A stretch of 64,000 bases of DNA from Ophiostoma sp. CBS 140.51 (taxonomy: Eukaryota > Ascomycota > Sordariomycetes > Ophiostomatales > Ophiostomataceae), in contig JANSLP010000142.1 of NCBI GenBank assembly GCA_029298735.1, positions 1-64,000 on the forward strand. The letters run 5' to 3'. The notes under the pieces were generated by a model. The model worked only from the letters and a program-made list of their open reading frames with translations. It ran no database searches and was not told the origin of the DNA. A program made the translations under genes and the position numbers. Numbering within the stretch: the stretch's first letter is position 1; each line of letters begins with the position of its first letter. Below are positions 12,300 to 22,115 of this stretch, one piece after another.

Positions 12300-14545
12300 A
12301 TGGCCTGTCAAGCATGCCGAATGCGCAAGATCAAGTGTGACCGCACACGGCCAATATGCCAAAATTGTCGTCTGCGGTCAAGCCACTGCACATATGCCGG
12401 AGAGCGACGCCAGAGAACACGGATGTAGGAGGAGGTCCTCCGCGAGTGATGGCAGTACAGATGCAGCGACGACAGCAAGAATACACGCCCACTGGCCACG
12501 ACTACTCGTCGATTGACAGCACGGCATTGCTGGGCAACACGGCACCACCATTTGTGAGCACCCACGGCCACAGCCACAACCGCGGCAGTCCGGGCAGCCA
12601 GGGGTCGTCGCACTCGTTGCTGGACGGCATATTGGGAGACGACGTGGGTGAAGTCGACAGCGACACCACACCCTCCTCGTCCCCTCGCAACCCTGCCGTT
12701 TGGATGCGCCTGCAGGATGGTGACGAGTACACGGGCCCGTCTTCGGGGTTGGCGGCCATCTCGGACGTCGGATTGGAATGGATCCGGGCACACGCTTCGG
12801 GTGTAGAAGACGCGGACGCGGACGGGTTGTGCGCGACAATTGACGAGATCCGGACGGTTCTGATGAGTCATTTACGGCAGCCCAAGTGTGTACCGCCGGA
12901 GGCACTGCATACGTCCGTGATGGGGTTGACGCCGCTGCCACCGCCTGCCTCGATACGGCAGTATGTGGATGCCTACTTCTCGTCAGTGCAAACACTGTTC
13001 CCCGTGCTGGACCGGGAGGAGTTTGACGCGCTATGGGAGATGTACGGTACATCGGAAGACATGGGGCCACCATCTTGGCATGCCTTGTTGAACGCAGTCG
13101 TGGCGTCCGGCTGCCGTGCAGCACTGTCGGACGAAGAGACGGCCGCGGCGTTCCAAGCATCTGGACGCGCAGCTTGGGCTTTCTTTAAGAATGCACTCGC
13201 CTACGAGCCCCTCATAATCCACCATGCTACGGACTTGACGGCCGTGCAGGCCATGGCTGCTTTGACGGTGTTTGCACAGGGCCTGTCGAGTCCACAACGG
13301 CTTGAATACACGCTTTGTTCGATGGCCGTTCGGCTCGCTCAGGGGCTGGCACTGCATCGACGACCGGCAGCAGAATGGGGTCTGACGGAAGCTGAACAGA
13401 GGCAGCGCGACCGGGTGTTTTGGGTCATTTACGGTCTGGACAAGACCATCGCGTTGAGATGTGGGCGGCCGGCTGTCCTCCAAGATGACGAAATATCCTG
13501 CCGCTTTCCACGACAAGTCCGGGTGCACCAGGACGATTTGCAAGGGCTTGACTTATTTCTCTGTTTCACCCGGATGACACGCATCTGCGGCGCCGTCGCC
13601 CGACAGCTGTACTCGGTGGCAGCGCTAAGCACACCGTCTGCACAACTGAAAGGGACAATGGACCAGTTGTTGGCAGACGTGGCACAGTGGATGGAGAGCA
13701 TTCCTACGAGACTACGACCCGGTCGGCCAATTCACTCCATAGCGACATCGACGGCAGCTCGTATGCAGTTGCTTGCTCTCCATGCAACCTATTTTTACGT
13801 CTTGTGTGCCATCTACCGGCGGTTTACACCGCTATTCACACCGGGAGAAGAGGCCAACCCGGAAACAATAAAGGGCATCGTCGAAGCGGCTCGTGCTCTT
13901 GTCTTGTTGACAAAACACCTGGACGTTGAGAGCTTCACGCCAGCATGGCTTGTCTTTTACTACCCCATGACAGCTCTGACGACACTATTTGTCCATGTCG
14001 TTGCGACAAGCAGCACCCACACCACTACGGACGCCTCTTCAACACGCAATGACATGGCACTGATGGAGGTCGTGGTTGGTTTCTTCGGGCGGCTGGAGTA
14101 CGTCACGTCCGGCGAGGCAGCTTTCACCAAGACTGCAGAGTTTGTGCGGCAAGCACGAATTATCACCAAGAGAGGGGAGGCGAGACGCTCGGTTCCAGGA
14201 CAGGCTCAACAGCAGCTTCCAGGTGTATCGCCAACGAGCATCACGAGTGTCATCAACGCAGACACCGGTCTCACCACCAACTCGGACACTGGCAGCGTTC
14301 CTCTCGACATCACATTCTCTCCACGAACGCTCGACACACTACGCTCGCTCCAAGACCAAAGCTTCCAAGACTTTCTCGACTCTACTGCACCAATGATGGC
14401 ATTCAATGCGAGGGTACAAAATGGACAAATTGGACAGGACGGACAGGATGGACATGGGAACGGACTACAGCTGGATGCGCCATCCAAGGACACCTTGACA
14501 CCAGGTGCCATGTACAACGATATGATGCAGATGTTGGATGACTAA
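12300..14545 (+). CDS. Zn2Cys6 transcription factor with fungal-specific transcription factor domain
   Basis: This is a likely pathway-specific nuclear regulator at the edge of the cluster. An ATG at 12300 opens a perfect zinc binuclear cluster C-X2-C-X6-C-X6-C-X2-C-X6-C (MACQACRMRKIKC onwards, last Cys at 12387-12389), followed by a basic stretch GERRQRTR. That frame meets TAG at 12426. The rest of the protein lies in another frame that is open from 12341 to the stop at 14545. An intron or a frameshift must therefore join them. One frame-consistent choice is an intron from 12425 (GTAGGA) to 12519 (GACAG), but its signals are weak. The body contains the fungal_trans middle homology region, roughly 12930-13600, beginning near SIRQYVDAYFSSVQTLFPVL and including the LAQGLALHR and RVFWVIYGLDK motifs. 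The C-terminus is Ser/Thr/Gln-rich. Confidence 0.85.
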
Positions 14546-14942
14546 AATAGGGTAGAATTTCTGCAATACCTTGTGAACGGGTAAGAAATCTGATTTTGCT
14601 AAATACACTGTCATCGACTTTAACACCTGTTGGCCGCCCTAAATTTGGCAACCCCGCCCTGAAATACCCCAGTTTTAGCACTGTTAGACTGTTAGCGTGT
14701 CCCAGTGCCAACTGTCACCAACCCAACAGACACTAATTTACAGCGGAGTGAATCCCTGCCCGCCACCAATCACAGCGTGCCCGAAGCCGAAGCCGCGGTG
14801 AATGAGCCAATGGCGTGTAAGTCCGGGATCCACACGAGCTCCCCAAAGCAGCCTGTGACGTTGTTGGTCTTCCCCCTCACATTGACTCCTCTCTCTCCCC
14901 TCACACCGTCGTCTCTCCTCTCCTCTCCTCGGCTTCGCTTCT
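14546..14942. other. Convergent intergenic region with CGG-repeat motif
   Basis: This is a 397-bp gap between the 3' ends of the regulator and the VOC gene. It contains GAAGCCGAAGCCGCGG at 14783-14798, the exact reverse complement of a 16-mer in front of the monooxygenase gene, and a C/T-rich stretch at 14870-14940. No gene was seen. Confidence 0.5.
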
Positions 14943-15542
14943 TCACATTGCATCAATGTCTGGCACGCCCCGTGGCCCAATCTCCTCTCTGACTTTCAGC
15001 TCGGCCTCCGTCTTTCCTTCTCTCAACGCAGTAATCAATGCTTCCGGATCGACATCTGTCCCGATGGGGTTCTCGCGGAACTTGGGACCCATCATGAACG
15101 CCGTCGCCTCGTCCGCGCTGCCAAAATTGTCTGTCTGTGTCTCGAGCATGTTGCCGTCCGGGTCGCGGTAGTAGATGGACGTGGTCGGGCCGTGGTTGAC
15201 GCTCCAGCACGGGAGGATTCCCTGTTGTTTGCGCTGGCGGTAGGCCAGCAACAGGTCGGCCAAAGAGTCGAAAGCGAAAGCAATGTGCTCCAGACCGCAC
15301 ATTTTGGGGTTCTTTGCGGCCGTGCCCGGGATGGCAATCAGCGCGATGCGGTGGTGCTCGTTGTCGTAGGCAATGAACGAGATGGGTCCGTCAGAGAACA
15401 CAACTTTGCCGCCCAAGAATTTGGTGTAAAAGTCCTCGAGACGGGGCAAGTCGGCGGTCCGTAAGACGACGTGCGCGAGAGAGGTAGGGGCAATAGTGGA
15501 CTGGCCAGCCGCCAGAGGTGCGTCAAAGTCGGGGAGGCCCAT
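14943..15542 (-). CDS. VOC-superfamily protein, extradiol dioxygenase-like
   Basis: The protein has 199 residues. The start was chosen at the ATG of MGLPDF (15542). The frame stays open upstream, but that extension reads like a 5' leader. It is a glyoxalase/bleomycin-resistance/extradiol-dioxygenase fold of beta-alpha-beta-beta-beta modules. A metal triad appears intact: His24 (LAHVVL), His86 (GLEHIAF) and Glu134 (NMLETQ), the H/H/E set that holds Fe or Mn in type I extradiol dioxygenases. YYRDPDGN before the Glu is the standard VOC turn. At about 200 residues it is shorter than classical two-domain dioxygenases, so it may be a small ring-cleaving enzyme, an isomerase or a lyase. It is divergent from the SnoaL-like gene, with a 743-bp shared upstream region. 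Confidence 0.88.
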   Translation of the reverse strand: MGLPDFDAPLAAGQSTIAPTSLAHVVLRTADLPRLEDFYTKFLGGKVVFSDGPISFIAYDNEHHRIALIAIPGTAAKNPKMCGLEHIAFAFDSLADLLLAYRQRKQQGILPCWSVNHGPTTSIYYRDPDGNMLETQTDNFGSADEATAFMMGPKFRENPIGTDVDPEALITALREGKTEAELKVREEIGPRGVPDIDAM

Positions 15543-16285
15543 AGTGAGGTAATGTGAGCTGTACGATTGTGTGTAAAAGAAGAGGCTGTTGCCGTGGAAG
15601 AGAGATGGTGAGAAGTGCAAGTAAGAAGAAGTTGAAGTAATTCGAGACACTTGGAGATGTTGGAGAACTGCTAGTATTTATGAAAAGTTGAAAGACGTTG
15701 GAGACGTTGGAAGCTGTCAGATGTACGACGCGGATGTAGAATTATCCCTGTCTCACCTTCTTTCTCACTAGTTGGGGTAAGCTCCACTGGAGTCGACAAA
15801 TATCGACTGTTGGCTATGAGAATATCCGTCACATCCTGTTGGTTCCGAAGAACGTGGCACTCTTGTCATGATCTTTGTTAAGAGAATCTTTTGCCTGTCA
15901 CCTACTGTCGAACGCCAGCAGAAACCAGATTCGGGGTGCGCGCGCGACACATGCAAGGCAAAAGTGGAGTGGTGGATTCTGATTCTCTCTCCGTCATATT
16001 TTTGGGACCCCGAAGTTGATCCAGCCGGCCCAGTAGTCTAGCCCGCGGGAACGCGGCCATAAACTGATCAGACATAAGATGGGACGCTCGTCAGTCTGCC
16101 GTGAGACTGTCAACAGAAAGGTGTGTGGGCTGTACTTTCACATCTTATTGTTTTCTCAGAGTAGTCAATCGTATCTTCTCATCCTCGATCTCACGATCTC
16201 TCTCACTTGTTCTTCTTCTGTTTCATCCGTCATTCGGCCGAGTCAACATCCGTTGTCAGTCCCATCACTCACTATCCGCGACACA
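15543..16285. promoter_or_regulatory. Bidirectional promoter region between VOC and SnoaL-like genes
   Basis: The VOC gene (minus) and the SnoaL-like gene (plus) are divergently arranged with 743 bp between start codons. No reading frame in the gap is convincing. The region just before 16286 is C/T-rich, as in a fungal 5' leader. Co-regulation is an inference from the arrangement. Confidence 0.45.
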
Positions 16286-16777
16286 ATGAGCTACGTCACA
16301 CAGAATACGGCATGGCTGGCCGACGATTCCGCCCTTCCACAGGCAGTCCGGCAACTCGTGGCCCGGCTGTTTGAGCTGGCCGACTCACCGAACCCGGACT
16401 CGGGTCCTTTGCTTTCTACCGACGTCTTTGCACCCGACGGCGTGTGGCACGCACCCGGCGGAAAACCGCCAATCGTCGGCAGTGAAGCAATTGCTCGCAG
16501 CCGAGACCGCGCCTGGGATACGGTGACAAGACGGGTGCATACTGTTCAGAAAGCGTTTGGTACTGGCAGTGGAGATCGCCGCGAGGTCGTCTTGCTGGGC
16601 ACGCTCAACCAAGACGCAAAAGATGGAAATTCCATCGAGGTCGGCTATGCTGCACATATCGAGGTCACGACAGCAAGCAGTGAAGCACCTCGTATTCTAA
16701 CGATGCGTGTGTATGCAGTGAGTACTATTTAAACCATTATCGTTGTTATTCGATCTGAACTGACAAAACAGGCATGA
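16286..16777 (+). CDS. SnoaL/NTF2-like small enzyme, two exons
   Basis: The start is the ATG of MSYVTQN at 16286. Exon 1 is 16286-16717. An intron from 16718 (GTGAGT) to 16771 (ACAG), with a perfect AACTGAC branch site, leads to a second exon that codes only Ala and a stop (16772-16777). The product has 145 residues. If the intron is read through, the protein ends VSTI at 16732. The sequence has the alpha+beta cone features of the NTF2-like superfamily: an N-terminal helix (VRQLVARLFELAD), the DVFAPDGVWHAPGG turn, GSEAIARSRDRAWD, and C-terminal strands ending RILTMRVYA. Relatives include polyketide cyclases, dehydratases and isomerases. No catalytic pair can be assigned with certainty. Its position between the VOC and monooxygenase genes suggests a role in the same pathway. 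Confidence 0.82.
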
Positions 16778-17629
16778 AATAGGACACGTTAGGTGGGTTC
16801 AGAGTGTATTTCAAGCCTTCCCGGGTTTCACGTAAAGGATAGTGTTTGGGATAACTACCAGGTATAGCAAAAAGAGATCGCAAGGGGCATCTATCAATTT
16901 TTTTCAAGAGTCAAGAATTTGTCATGGCATCTGTGAAGCATTTCACTAGTTCTCGTGCTGAACTTCCGTCAAGTCTAAATCCGTAATGCCGTGTTATTGA
17001 CTGTCGGCCCAGACTTCCAAAGCTTTTTTTAATAATGGAAGTATTCAGGACAGTGGCACTAATTGTTAAACAATGCGGGGTTGGTGGCGTTCATCGTGGC
17101 GGATGCAAGTCTGAACCCGCGGCTTCGGCTTCAAATCGTATCACTCGTTAATTTTCTCCTTGTCTTTCACACCTCGACAGCGTTCCGGCGCACAAACATC
17201 CTTTCTAAGCCGCAAACCCGCAAAATCCTTCCCCGGATTCCTTCACTTCTTCCTCAGACATGAGATGTAACACTTGACCTCAAAGTACTAGACCGCGATT
17301 GGCAGGATTGTGAGAGGCTGTATTCCAAAAAGAACATTTTTGTGAGAACAAGCGGCAGATGCCGAAGATGGTCCACTTTGATGGTGCTGGGAGTTAATAC
17401 ACTATGTTTTGGTGCAAGGCATAACAGAGAATTAATGGAAATGTGTCTAGACGAAGGTATGCTGAGATTGTTTTGTACAGATAGTTGTCGTTTTGTTTTA
17501 ATATTTTATTGATCATATTCCATGATAATTTCGACTGTTTTCTTTCATCAATTTACCCCTTCACTTGTTCGCCACTCACGCATTACCTCCTCTCTTTTGT
17601 TTATACAACTTACTCTCACAACGACCACA
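16778..17629. other. Intergenic region upstream of the flavin monooxygenase
   Basis: No gene is supported. It contains the 16-mer CCGCGGCTTCGGCTTC at 17117-17132 (a CGG-N3-CGG direct repeat) about 500 bp before the monooxygenase start. From 17520 the plus strand is C/T-rich, as a leader would be. Confidence 0.5.
17117..17132 (+). promoter_or_regulatory. Candidate Zn2Cys6 site (CGG-N3-CGG)
   Basis: The sequence CCGCGGCTTCGGCTTC holds two CGG triplets in direct orientation, three bases apart. The identical 16-mer, inverted, lies at 14783-14798. Related repeats lie at 20685-20706 and 22527-22549. Zn2Cys6 dimers commonly bind paired CGG triplets. Binding by the cluster's own regulator is inferred. 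Confidence 0.35.
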
Positions 17630-19525
17630 ATGTCATCGACACAGAAAACAGCCCCGCCCGGCACGGTCCTCATCGCCGGTGGCGGGCCTGTCGGCCTCTT
17701 CCTCGCCCACACGCTCTCCTTTTACGGCATCCCCTCGATTCTGTTCGAACGAAACTCCGACACCACGCGCTGGCCCAAGATGGACTTGACCAATGCCCGC
17801 ACTATGGAGATGTGCCGCAAGCTGGGGCTGGCTGAAGGTTTGAGAAAGCAAGGTGTACCTTCCCACATCGACCAAGATGTGTTGATTTCAACGGGTCTCC
17901 CTGCTCGCGAAGCAATGGCCCGTTGGGCACTTCCTGGCGTGGACAAGTGCCGGGCTGAAATCATGGCGTGCAATGACGGCCATCTTCCGCTTGAGCCGTA
18001 CCAGCGCATCTCCCAGGCCGTGTTTGAGCGTTGGCTGCGCGGTATCTGCGAGAAAGATCCGCTCATCACCCTCCACTATGGACACAAGGTCGAGAATTGT
18101 GAGGAAACAGAAGACGGCGCAAAGCTTACTGTATCCACCGATGCCGAGACGACAGTCTGGTCCTCTAAATACGTCGTTGGCTGCGACGGCGGTTCGAGCA
18201 GGGTCCGCCGTTCACTCGGCCTCCCCCTCGACGGCGGCCCTATCCCAGCCTGCGCTGTGCTCGTCCATTTCAAGTCGAGAGACCTCACCCGGTTGCATCG
18301 CCAGGGCCGCTTCTGGCACATTTTTGTGATTGGTCCTTCTGGATCCGTGGAGGGTGCACTTATTGCCCAGGACGAGATTGACACCTGGACAGTTCATTGG
18401 TTTGTGCCTGTCGACACAGATACCGATCAGTACACGTCTGAACAAGTCGTGGCTCGTGCCCTCGGTGGTCTTCACGGCGATTACCCTGTCGAGATTGACA
18501 AAGTCTTGGTCAGGTCTGTTTGGCGGCCTAACATTGCCGTCGCCCGACAGTGGACCTCACCTCTCGGCAAGGTGTTTTTGGCCGGCGACTCCGCCCACCA
18601 AAACATCCCAACGGGCGGCTATGGCATGAACATGGGCATTGGTGATGCGTTTGATCTTACGTGGAAACTGGCGGCCGTTTTGCGCAAAGAGGCGGGACCG
18701 GGTCTCCTTCAGTCATACGAACCTGAACGACGGCCCGTGGCACTTCGCAACGTTGAGCGGTCTGGTGTGCACTTCCAGGTACACATGCAGTTGAAGGACG
18801 AGATCCTGAAGGATACATCGCCGCAAGTAGCCTGTGAAGAAGACTCTGAGACAGGCAAGGCACTCCGTGACAAAATTCGTTTGCACTACGAGGCCCACGA
18901 CGGCGAGAACAAGGATCTGGGCATCGAGATGGACTACCGGTATGCCTCTAGTATCATTTTGTCTGACAAAGACACCACCACCAAAGAGCCCAGCTGGGAG
19001 CCTCGTCAATACACACCGAGTACTTGGCCTGGTGCCCGCGCGCCGCATGTTTTCCTGAAAGATGGAAAGACTCCAATCTACGATCTTCTTGGAAAATGGT
19101 GGACACTATTGGTCTTTGCAGACAGCGAGGAAGAACCTCTCGGACAGGATATTTTGGCCGAAGCAGCATCTGCCGCCAACATGCCACTCCGAGTTGCCCG
19201 GCTCGTCGGTGAGACACATGCAGCCAAGCTGTACGAACGACGTCTTGTTCTCATTCGTCCAGACCATCATGTTGCTTGGAGGGCAGACAAGTTGAACAAT
19301 AAGTCTGTTGCAAACGATGTGGTACAAACGGTTGCGGGGTGGAAATCAAACGGGCAGCAAAGGGAGAAGACAAACGGTGTCAATGAGGTCAACGAGGTCA
19401 ACGGTACTGACAGCACCAATGGCACCATTCCTCGCAAGCCCAGGGAGTCATTTACCGGCACGACCACCATGCAAACACAGGTCAACGAGTTTAAGATGGA
19501 GAAGCAGGGGGCCTTTCAGAAGTAG
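17630..19525 (+). CDS. FAD-dependent aromatic-ring monooxygenase (PheA/TfdB/MhpA type)
   Basis: The protein has 631 residues, with its start at MSSTQKTAPP (17630). An in-frame upstream ATG at 17522 would add 36 residues that look like leader. This is a class A flavoprotein hydroxylase: the Rossmann GxGxxG appears as IAGGGPVG (residues 15-22), the DG motif as VVGCDGGSSRVRRSLG near residue 180, and the GD motif as VFLAGDSAHQNIPTGGYGMNMG near residue 320. A C-terminal thioredoxin-like domain, typical of phenol hydroxylase relatives, covers about residues 460-590. The last 45 residues are a degenerate NGVNEVNEVNGT repeat. Such enzymes use NAD(P)H and O2 to hydroxylate phenols in the cytosol or peroxisome. 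The substrate cannot be deduced. Its 3' end converges on the FAH gene, 61 bp away. Confidence 0.92.
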   Translation: MSSTQKTAPPGTVLIAGGGPVGLFLAHTLSFYGIPSILFERNSDTTRWPKMDLTNARTMEMCRKLGLAEGLRKQGVPSHIDQDVLISTGLPAREAMARWALPGVDKCRAEIMACNDGHLPLEPYQRISQAVFERWLRGICEKDPLITLHYGHKVENCEETEDGAKLTVSTDAETTVWSSKYVVGCDGGSSRVRRSLGLPLDGGPIPACAVLVHFKSRDLTRLHRQGRFWHIFVIGPSGSVEGALIAQDEIDTWTVHWFVPVDTDTDQYTSEQVVARALGGLHGDYPVEIDKVLVRSVWRPNIAVARQWTSPLGKVFLAGDSAHQNIPTGGYGMNMGIGDAFDLTWKLAAVLRKEAGPGLLQSYEPERRPVALRNVERSGVHFQVHMQLKDEILKDTSPQVACEEDSETGKALRDKIRLHYEAHDGENKDLGIEMDYRYASSIILSDKDTTTKEPSWEPRQYTPSTWPGARAPHVFLKDGKTPIYDLLGKWWTLLVFADSEEEPLGQDILAEAASAANMPLRVARLVGETHAAKLYERRLVLIRPDHHVAWRADKLNNKSVANDVVQTVAGWKSNGQQREKTNGVNEVNEVNGTDSTNGTIPRKPRESFTGTTTMQTQVNEFKMEKQGAFQK

Positions 19526-19586
19526 ACTGCTGTTGTATTTAGATTTACTCAGTTCGTAGTGTTATTGAATTTTAGACGACATTTAT

Positions 19587-20459
19587 CTACTTCGTCTCAA
19601 ACACCATCTTGTTGGTAATCTCCCCGATTCCTTCAACACGCACCGTCACGACATCGCCATCCTTCAACCATGCCGGTGGATTACGAAATGCCGCCACACC
19701 AGAAGGCGTCCCTGTCATGACGACTGTTCCATGACGCAGGGTGGTACCCCTCGAAAGGTGCTCCAGCACAGCTGCAATATCAAAGATCTGGTCGTCAATC
19801 AAGGTGGACTGCCGTTCTTCCCCGTTGACACGACACGTCATGCGCAGTTTCTTGGGGTCAGGCACAACTCGAGGTGATGCCAACACGGGACCAATTGGTG
19901 CAAACTTGTCAAAAGACTTTGCCGTGCCGTGTTGGCTATTGGATCGCGCAGGGGCCTGCCACCAGCGAGAAGAAACGTCGTTACCAGAGGCGTAGCCGAG
20001 GACAACAGACTCCAAGCCACTGACAGCCGGACTCCAGTCCTTGATGTCTTTTGCCAAAACAACACACAACTCCGCCTCGTAGTCCATCTCCAGACAAGCC
20101 TTGGGAATGGGAATATCCTCGTACGGTCCTGCCAGAGCATCCGGTGGTTTCGTGAAGATGGTCGGATACTCTCCGTACGCCATGTTGGCCTCGGCCGCGT
20201 GTTGTTTGTAGTTGAGCCCAACGCATTGAAAGATGGGCGTCTTCTCCAGCGGGCAGAGGACTTCATGGATCGTGCGGTGCTCGGTCGTCAAAGTGAAAGC
20301 TGGGCCCCACAGATCGGTTCCAGTGAAAATGGGCACCGTTCGGCCGACGAGATTTTCCTTCGTATGGCTTGTCGTCGATCCATCGAGGCTTCCAGCTTCG
20401 CCGTACCGGATGTCTCCGTTATCGTCCCGGAAGCGGACAAGGTAGTTGAAAGAGCGCAT
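19587..20459 (-). CDS. Fumarylacetoacetate hydrolase family protein
   Basis: The protein has 290 residues and no introns. The C-terminal FAH fold spans about residues 72-288. The divalent-metal set is visible as Glu128 and Glu130 (DYEAEL) and Asp161 (GNDVSSR). Other family marks are VGLNYKQHAAE, FDKFAPIGPV and the C-terminal VVMTGTPSGV. Members hydrolyse or decarboxylate acylpyruvates, hydrate 2-keto-4-pentenoate or isomerise ring-cleavage products, so it fits downstream of ring opening. The N-terminal about 70 residues resemble the short leader domain found in fungal homologues. It is transcribed toward the monooxygenase and away from the P450. Exact activity is not predictable from sequence alone. 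Confidence 0.93.
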   Translation of the reverse strand: MRSFNYLVRFRDDNGDIRYGEAGSLDGSTTSHTKENLVGRTVPIFTGTDLWGPAFTLTTEHRTIHEVLCPLEKTPIFQCVGLNYKQHAAEANMAYGEYPTIFTKPPDALAGPYEDIPIPKACLEMDYEAELCVVLAKDIKDWSPAVSGLESVVLGYASGNDVSSRWWQAPARSNSQHGTAKSFDKFAPIGPVLASPRVVPDPKKLRMTCRVNGEERQSTLIDDQIFDIAAVLEHLSRGTTLRHGTVVMTGTPSGVAAFRNPPAWLKDGDVVTVRVEGIGEITNKMVFETK

Positions 20460-21100
20460 TGTGGTTCAGTAGCCTTTTGAGGTGTTGGTTTCTTTCTTTT
20501 TATCTCGATCAGGAATCGATATTGATAAGAGGAAGAGAAGTTTGAAATAAAAAAAATATCAACGAAAAATACAATAATAAACTCTGCTATTCCCCTTCGG
20601 ATGCTCATGGCCTCGACATAGCTCCGAAGATGCTCCATGGCATACAGGGTGAACGAGCATCTTACCAAGAGGAGCATGACCAGGCCGGCTTCGGGTTCGG
20701 GCTTGGTTTGGTACTAACACCGGCCAGATTCCCCACACTCAACCTAGACGTCTAACACAACCTTTTATGACAACGACTAAAAGTGACACCGTAAAGCGAT
20801 ATCAATTGTTGCCGATGATTTCTTTAGATAAATATGATATTTGCATATATTGTTGTATCCAGATACTAGCTGATTTAAAAATAGACGGTCTCAAGAACTT
20901 GGATGCAGGGGGCTCAACAGCTCCGATTGCGGTGTATTTATCAAAGACCAACAATCTGTCGACCGCCTATTCCTCTATGAATTACATTTGCTCTCTGCTT
21001 TCATTTCTCCTCAACTCTTTTTTACAACGATTGATTACCAGCCAGTTCTGTTCATGAAACAAGAGCTATCGTTTCTGCACTTTCCCTGCAGACATACCAG
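20460..21100. other. Upstream region of the FAH gene with CGG repeats
   Basis: No gene was seen. The sequence CCGGCTTCGGGTTCGGGCTTGG at 20685-20706 is about 230 bp upstream of the FAH start and contains CGG-N3-CGG. The rest is A/T-rich and leads into the NLR remnant. Confidence 0.4.
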
Positions 21101-21111
21101 CAATTTTACCC

Positions 21112-22115
21112 AATAGACCGCCGTTTGGCCGGCCAAGTCAGGGTCTGGATCCACATCTGTCAACAACAGTACGGCGTCTCGTAGATATCGTCTTGCCGCC
21201 GAGCTATCTCCTTGTCGTGGATCGTCTTTCGGGGTCAACTGCAACAACGATCGCCGACACAATGATAGCGTCTACGGCAAATGCCCTGGCAAGACGTGAG
21301 GCAAGCGGCAAGCGGAAGGGCAGACAAACCAGTTTCTTAATGGGCGATATCTTTGCCGAAATACACGATCTTGCAGGACTGCGCATTATTGTGGAGCTTC
21401 CTGGCGACCTCAAGAGCGCGGCCTATCGTCAGGCTTGGCCAACCACATTCGGGCATCGTTAAAGAAGACAGAGCACCAGACTTATTTCCGGGCTCATCTG
21501 GCTCTAGATCTGCTCCCCACACAGAGGTACCCTCGGACTGAGCGTGGTATTGTTAACCTACTAGAATGTGTACCTCATGTATGTTCTGATGCCTATGAGT
21601 CGATTCTGGAAGGTGTCCAAAACAAGGACATGACCCGTTGTGTCTTTGGCCTTCTCTTGGCCGCCGAACGTCAACTGACAGTGGCCGAGATAAATATGGC
21701 TGTTCAAATAATTTTGGCCAAAAGAACTGGTCAGATTGTTCAACACACGGAGTCCCTCGACCCAGAGTCGATGGCTGATTTGAAATTACTCTACGCGACT
21801 GCTGTGGTCTATTCGTCACTATACGTGATGATCGTGTATATTTTCTTGATCCGGCGGCTCGGACGTTTCTCTTGAGGGATGACAGCCCATGCTCGCCCGA
21901 CTCTTTGTCGATGTTGCCATGGTATCAGTCCTTCACTATGGAAGAGGCACATGGTATGGCTGCGCAAGCATGTGCAGGCTTTGTCGAGAAATACTCCTCG
22001 AGTTGCGATCCAGATGACTTTTTGACTATGCTCTGACATTTGGCAGGGTGCATGAGCGGGACGCCACTGTTTTGACAGCAAGTAGTGTTTCGAAGACCGC
22101 TTTGGTGGTGCCACA
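21112..22115 (+). pseudogene. Decayed NLR-type gene with RelA/SpoT-like N-terminus
   Basis: Three frames carry fragments of one protein. About 21112-21462 encodes a segment ending SFLMGDIFAEIHDLAGLR followed by IIVELPGDL, which resembles the start of a RelA/SpoT nucleotidyltransferase domain. About 21435-21875 in the next frame encodes DAYESILEGVQNKD, then GLLLAAERQLTVAEINMAV, the winged-helix segment that follows NACHT domains in fungal NLR proteins. About 21845-22050 gives a further NLR-like piece (FLLRDDSPC, then SFTMEEAHGMAAQAC) ending at a stop. The NACHT core with its Walker motifs is missing. The frameshifts and internal stops indicate a dead, internally deleted gene. A RelA/SpoT plus NLR fusion is my inference from adjacency. 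The fragments could also be two separate relics. Confidence 0.6.
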
